Shown in pieces: positions 5,102-7,122 of a DNA stretch of 7,122 nucleotides (its first letter is position 1; every line of letters begins with the position of its first letter). The position numbers and the translations under genes are program-made. This DNA is from an uncultured Methylococcaceae bacterium (GTDB taxonomy: Bacteria; Pseudomonadota; Gammaproteobacteria; Methylococcales; Methylomonadaceae): positions 1 through 7,122 of the forward strand of contig CAIUYS010000710.1 in NCBI GenBank assembly GCA_903903365.1. Direction: 5' to 3'. The notes beneath the pieces are model-generated. The model had not been told where the DNA came from. It did not search any database and saw only the letters and a program-made list of their open reading frames with translations.

Positions 5102-7122
5102 CTAATGCGCAGTAAGACCCTGTTGTATTATTTTAACCGGCTCAACATCCGCTTTACCTTGTTCTTCATCGACTTTTTTATCAACAGGAACAGGCATATA
5201 TTGCAAAGCCACAGCCAATACCTCATCTATCCACTGAACCGGCCTAATATCCAGATTTTTCTTAATATTTTCAGGTATCTCAATCAGATCCTTTTCGTTC
5301 TCGGCAGGAATTATAACGGTTGTTATACCGCCACGATGAGCTGCCAGGAGCTTTTCTTTTAGCCCGCCAATAGGCAGCACCTGCCCTCGCAAAGTAATTT
5401 CTCCCGTCATCGCTACATTTGCCCGTACCGGTATTTTGGTTAAAGCTGAAATGATGGCTGTACACATGCCAATACCTGCACTGGGACCGTCTTTCGGGGT
5501 AGCGCCTTCAGGAACGTGAATATGAATATCATTATTTTGGAACAACTCATTATCGATGCCTAACAGTGCTGAACGACTTCTGACCACCGTCATCGCAGCC
5601 TCAATGGATTCTTTCATCACCTCACCCAGCTTGCCTGTTGCCGAATGCTTGCCTTTTCCGGGAATGACCGCAGTCTCAATGGTTAATAACTCACCGCCCA
5701 CCTCAGTCCAGGCCAAACCGGTCACCTGACCTATCTGATCTTGCTCCTCGGCAAGCCCATAACTAAAGCGCTTAACCCCCAAATAAACATCAAGATTCTC
5801 GATAGTCACCATGACTTTATTTTTTTCAGGCTTCAACAAGAGGTCTTTAACTACTTTACGACAAATTTTTGAAATATCCCGCTCAAGATTACGCACCCCC
5901 GCCTCACGGGAATAATAACGGATCATATCCCTGACTGCAGTTTCTGAGATTTCAATTTCGTGCGCTTCAAGGCCGTTATTTTTTACCTGCTTGGGGATTA
6001 AATAACGAATGGCGATATTTATTTTTTCATCTTCCGTGTAGCCGGCAAGACGGATAACCTCCATTCTATCCAGTAATGCAGGCGGAATGTTCATGGTATT
6101 AGCCGTTGCGACAAACATCACATCAGACAAATCAAAGTCCACCTCCAGATAGTGATCTGAAAAAGTATGATTCTGCTCAGGATCCAGCACCTCCAGTAAA
6201 GCCGAAGCCGGATCACCTCGAAAATCAGCCGCCATTTTGTCAATCTCATCCAGTAAAAACATGGGGTTTCGTGTTTTCACTTTAGCCAGATTCTGCAAAA
6301 TCTTACCCGGCATAGACCCTATATAAGTACGCCGATGACCGCGAATCTCCGCTTCATCCCTGACACCACCCAAAGCCATACGCACATACTTACGATTGGT
6401 TGCCCTGGCGATAGACTCCCCTAATGACGTTTTACCAACACCTGGGGGTCCAACGAGGCATAAAATGGGGCCTTTAAGTTGCTTTACCCGCTGTTGCACA
6501 GCAAGATACTCAAGAATACGTTCTTTTACCTTTTCCAAGCCATAATGCTCCGTTTCCAGAACCTGCTCGGCAATTTTCAGGTCATGCCGCACTTTGGTTT
6601 TTTTCTTCCAAGGAACATTGACCATCCAGTCAATATAATTACGCACTACCGTCGCTTCAGCTGACATAGCCGGCATTAATTTAAGCTTGTTAAGTTCGGC
6701 GTCTGCTTTTGTTTTCGCTTCCTTTGACATGCCTGCACTGGCAATTTTCTTTTGCAGCTCTTCAATCTCATTGGGCACATCATCCATATCGCCCAATTCT
6801 TTTTGAATGGCTTTCATCTGTTCGTTCAGATAATATTCCCGCTGATTCTTCTCCATCTGCTGCTTTACACGCACACGAATTTTTTTCTCCATTTCTAAAA
6901 GGTCAACTTCACCTTCCATTAACGTCATTAAATCTTCCAGGCGTTTTTCAATATCAGCAGATTCCAAAATGGCCTGCTTGTCGCTCACCTTTAGCGTCAT
7001 GTGAGCGGCCATCGTATCGGCTAATCGACTAGGATCATCAATACCCGACAAGGCATTTAAAACTTCCGGCGGTATTTTATTGTTCAATTTGACGTATTGA
7101 TCAAAGGAATTGATAACCGTAC
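5102..7122 (-). CDS. lon: ATP-dependent Lon protease, partial (N-terminus beyond right edge)
   Basis: An AAA+ serine protease that unfolds and degrades damaged and regulatory proteins in the cytoplasm as a hexamer. The frame runs open through the right edge; 672 whole codons are visible and, by alignment to E. coli Lon, about 130 N-terminal substrate-recognition residues are missing. The TTG at 7087-7085 is not the start, since the frame continues upstream with NSFDQYVKLN, like E. coli. In order come a coiled-coil region, Walker A GPPGVGKT (6451-6428), Walker B FLLDEID (about 6256-6236), the DRMEVIRL sensor region, and the C-terminal protease domain. The catalytic Ser of PKDGPSAG is at 5482-5480 and the catalytic Lys of GLKEK at 5353-5351, 43 residues apart as in E. 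coli. The C-terminal tail is about 20 residues longer than in E. coli and rich in charge. hupB follows 196 bp downstream. Confidence 0.97.
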   Translation of the reverse strand, partial: TVINSFDQYVKLNNKIPPEVLNALSGIDDPSRLADTMAAHMTLKVSDKQAILESADIEKRLEDLMTLMEGEVDLLEMEKKIRVRVKQQMEKNQREYYLNEQMKAIQKELGDMDDVPNEIEELQKKIASAGMSKEAKTKADAELNKLKLMPAMSAEATVVRNYIDWMVNVPWKKKTKVRHDLKIAEQVLETEHYGLEKVKERILEYLAVQQRVKQLKGPILCLVGPPGVGKTSLGESIARATNRKYVRMALGGVRDEAEIRGHRRTYIGSMPGKILQNLAKVKTRNPMFLLDEIDKMAADFRGDPASALLEVLDPEQNHTFSDHYLEVDFDLSDVMFVATANTMNIPPALLDRMEVIRLAGYTEDEKINIAIRYLIPKQVKNNGLEAHEIEISETAVRDMIRYYSREAGVRNLERDISKICRKVVKDLLLKPEKNKVMVTIENLDVYLGVKRFSYGLAEEQDQIGQVTGLAWTEVGGELLTIETAVIPGKGKHSATGKLGEVMKESIEAAMTVVRSRSALLGIDNELFQNNDIHIHVPEGATPKDGPSAGIGMCTAIISALTKIPVRANVAMTGEITLRGQVLPIGGLKEKLLAAHRGGITTVIIPAENEKDLIEIPENIKKNLDIRPVQWIDEVLAVALQYMPVPVDKKVDEEQGKADVEPVKIIQQGLTAH

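Noticed and set aside
7085..7087. TTG as the lon start codon, giving a 661-residue protein
   Set aside because: The frame stays open to the window edge and the upstream residues align with E. coli Lon, so this is an internal Leu codon of a truncated gene.

Overview
The window looks like ordinary chromosomal DNA of a gammaproteobacterium with moderate to low GC content. All five protein genes resemble Escherichia coli or Pseudomonas housekeeping genes, and both tRNA genes encode their own CCA ends. From memory, the protein sequences and the AT-rich codon use suggest a Methylococcales-type methanotroph or a relative, but nothing in the window proves this. No mobile gene, CRISPR array, toxin-antitoxin pair or defence island was found.

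Layout, left to right. Positions 1-1325 (minus) hold the N-terminal two thirds of a lipoprotein solute-binding protein of the ABC peptide-uptake type; it runs off the left edge. Positions 1326-1474 are a divergent intergenic region containing a perfect 46-bp palindrome. fabI, encoding enoyl-ACP reductase, follows at 1475-2257 (plus). The convergent gap 2258-2423 carries a REP-like hairpin and a bidirectional terminator. ppiD, a periplasmic folding factor, lies at 2424-4301 (minus). A strong terminator at 4333-4369 ends a two-gene tRNA unit, tRNA-Asp(GTC) at 4374-4450 and tRNA-Val(TAC) at 4457-4532. hupB (HU protein) is at 4633-4905 (minus), followed by a 196-bp regulatory gap with a good sigma70-type promoter and nested inverted repeats. 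lon, the ATP-dependent protease, fills 5102 to the right edge on the minus strand and lacks its N-terminus.

Read along the minus strand, the order lon - hupB - tRNA-Val - tRNA-Asp - ppiD, then fabI in the opposite direction and a peptide-binding protein, is a conserved gammaproteobacterial neighbourhood. From memory it matches Pseudomonas aeruginosa PA1803 to about PA1811. The first part combines cytoplasmic proteolysis (Lon), nucleoid structure (HU, a known Lon substrate in E. coli) and envelope protein folding (PpiD). fabI and the transporter are neighbours by synteny rather than by a shared pathway.

I found no convincing undescribed system. The items most worth a second look are the exact palindrome upstream of fabI, the structured hupB leader, and the very short gap between the tRNA terminator and ppiD.
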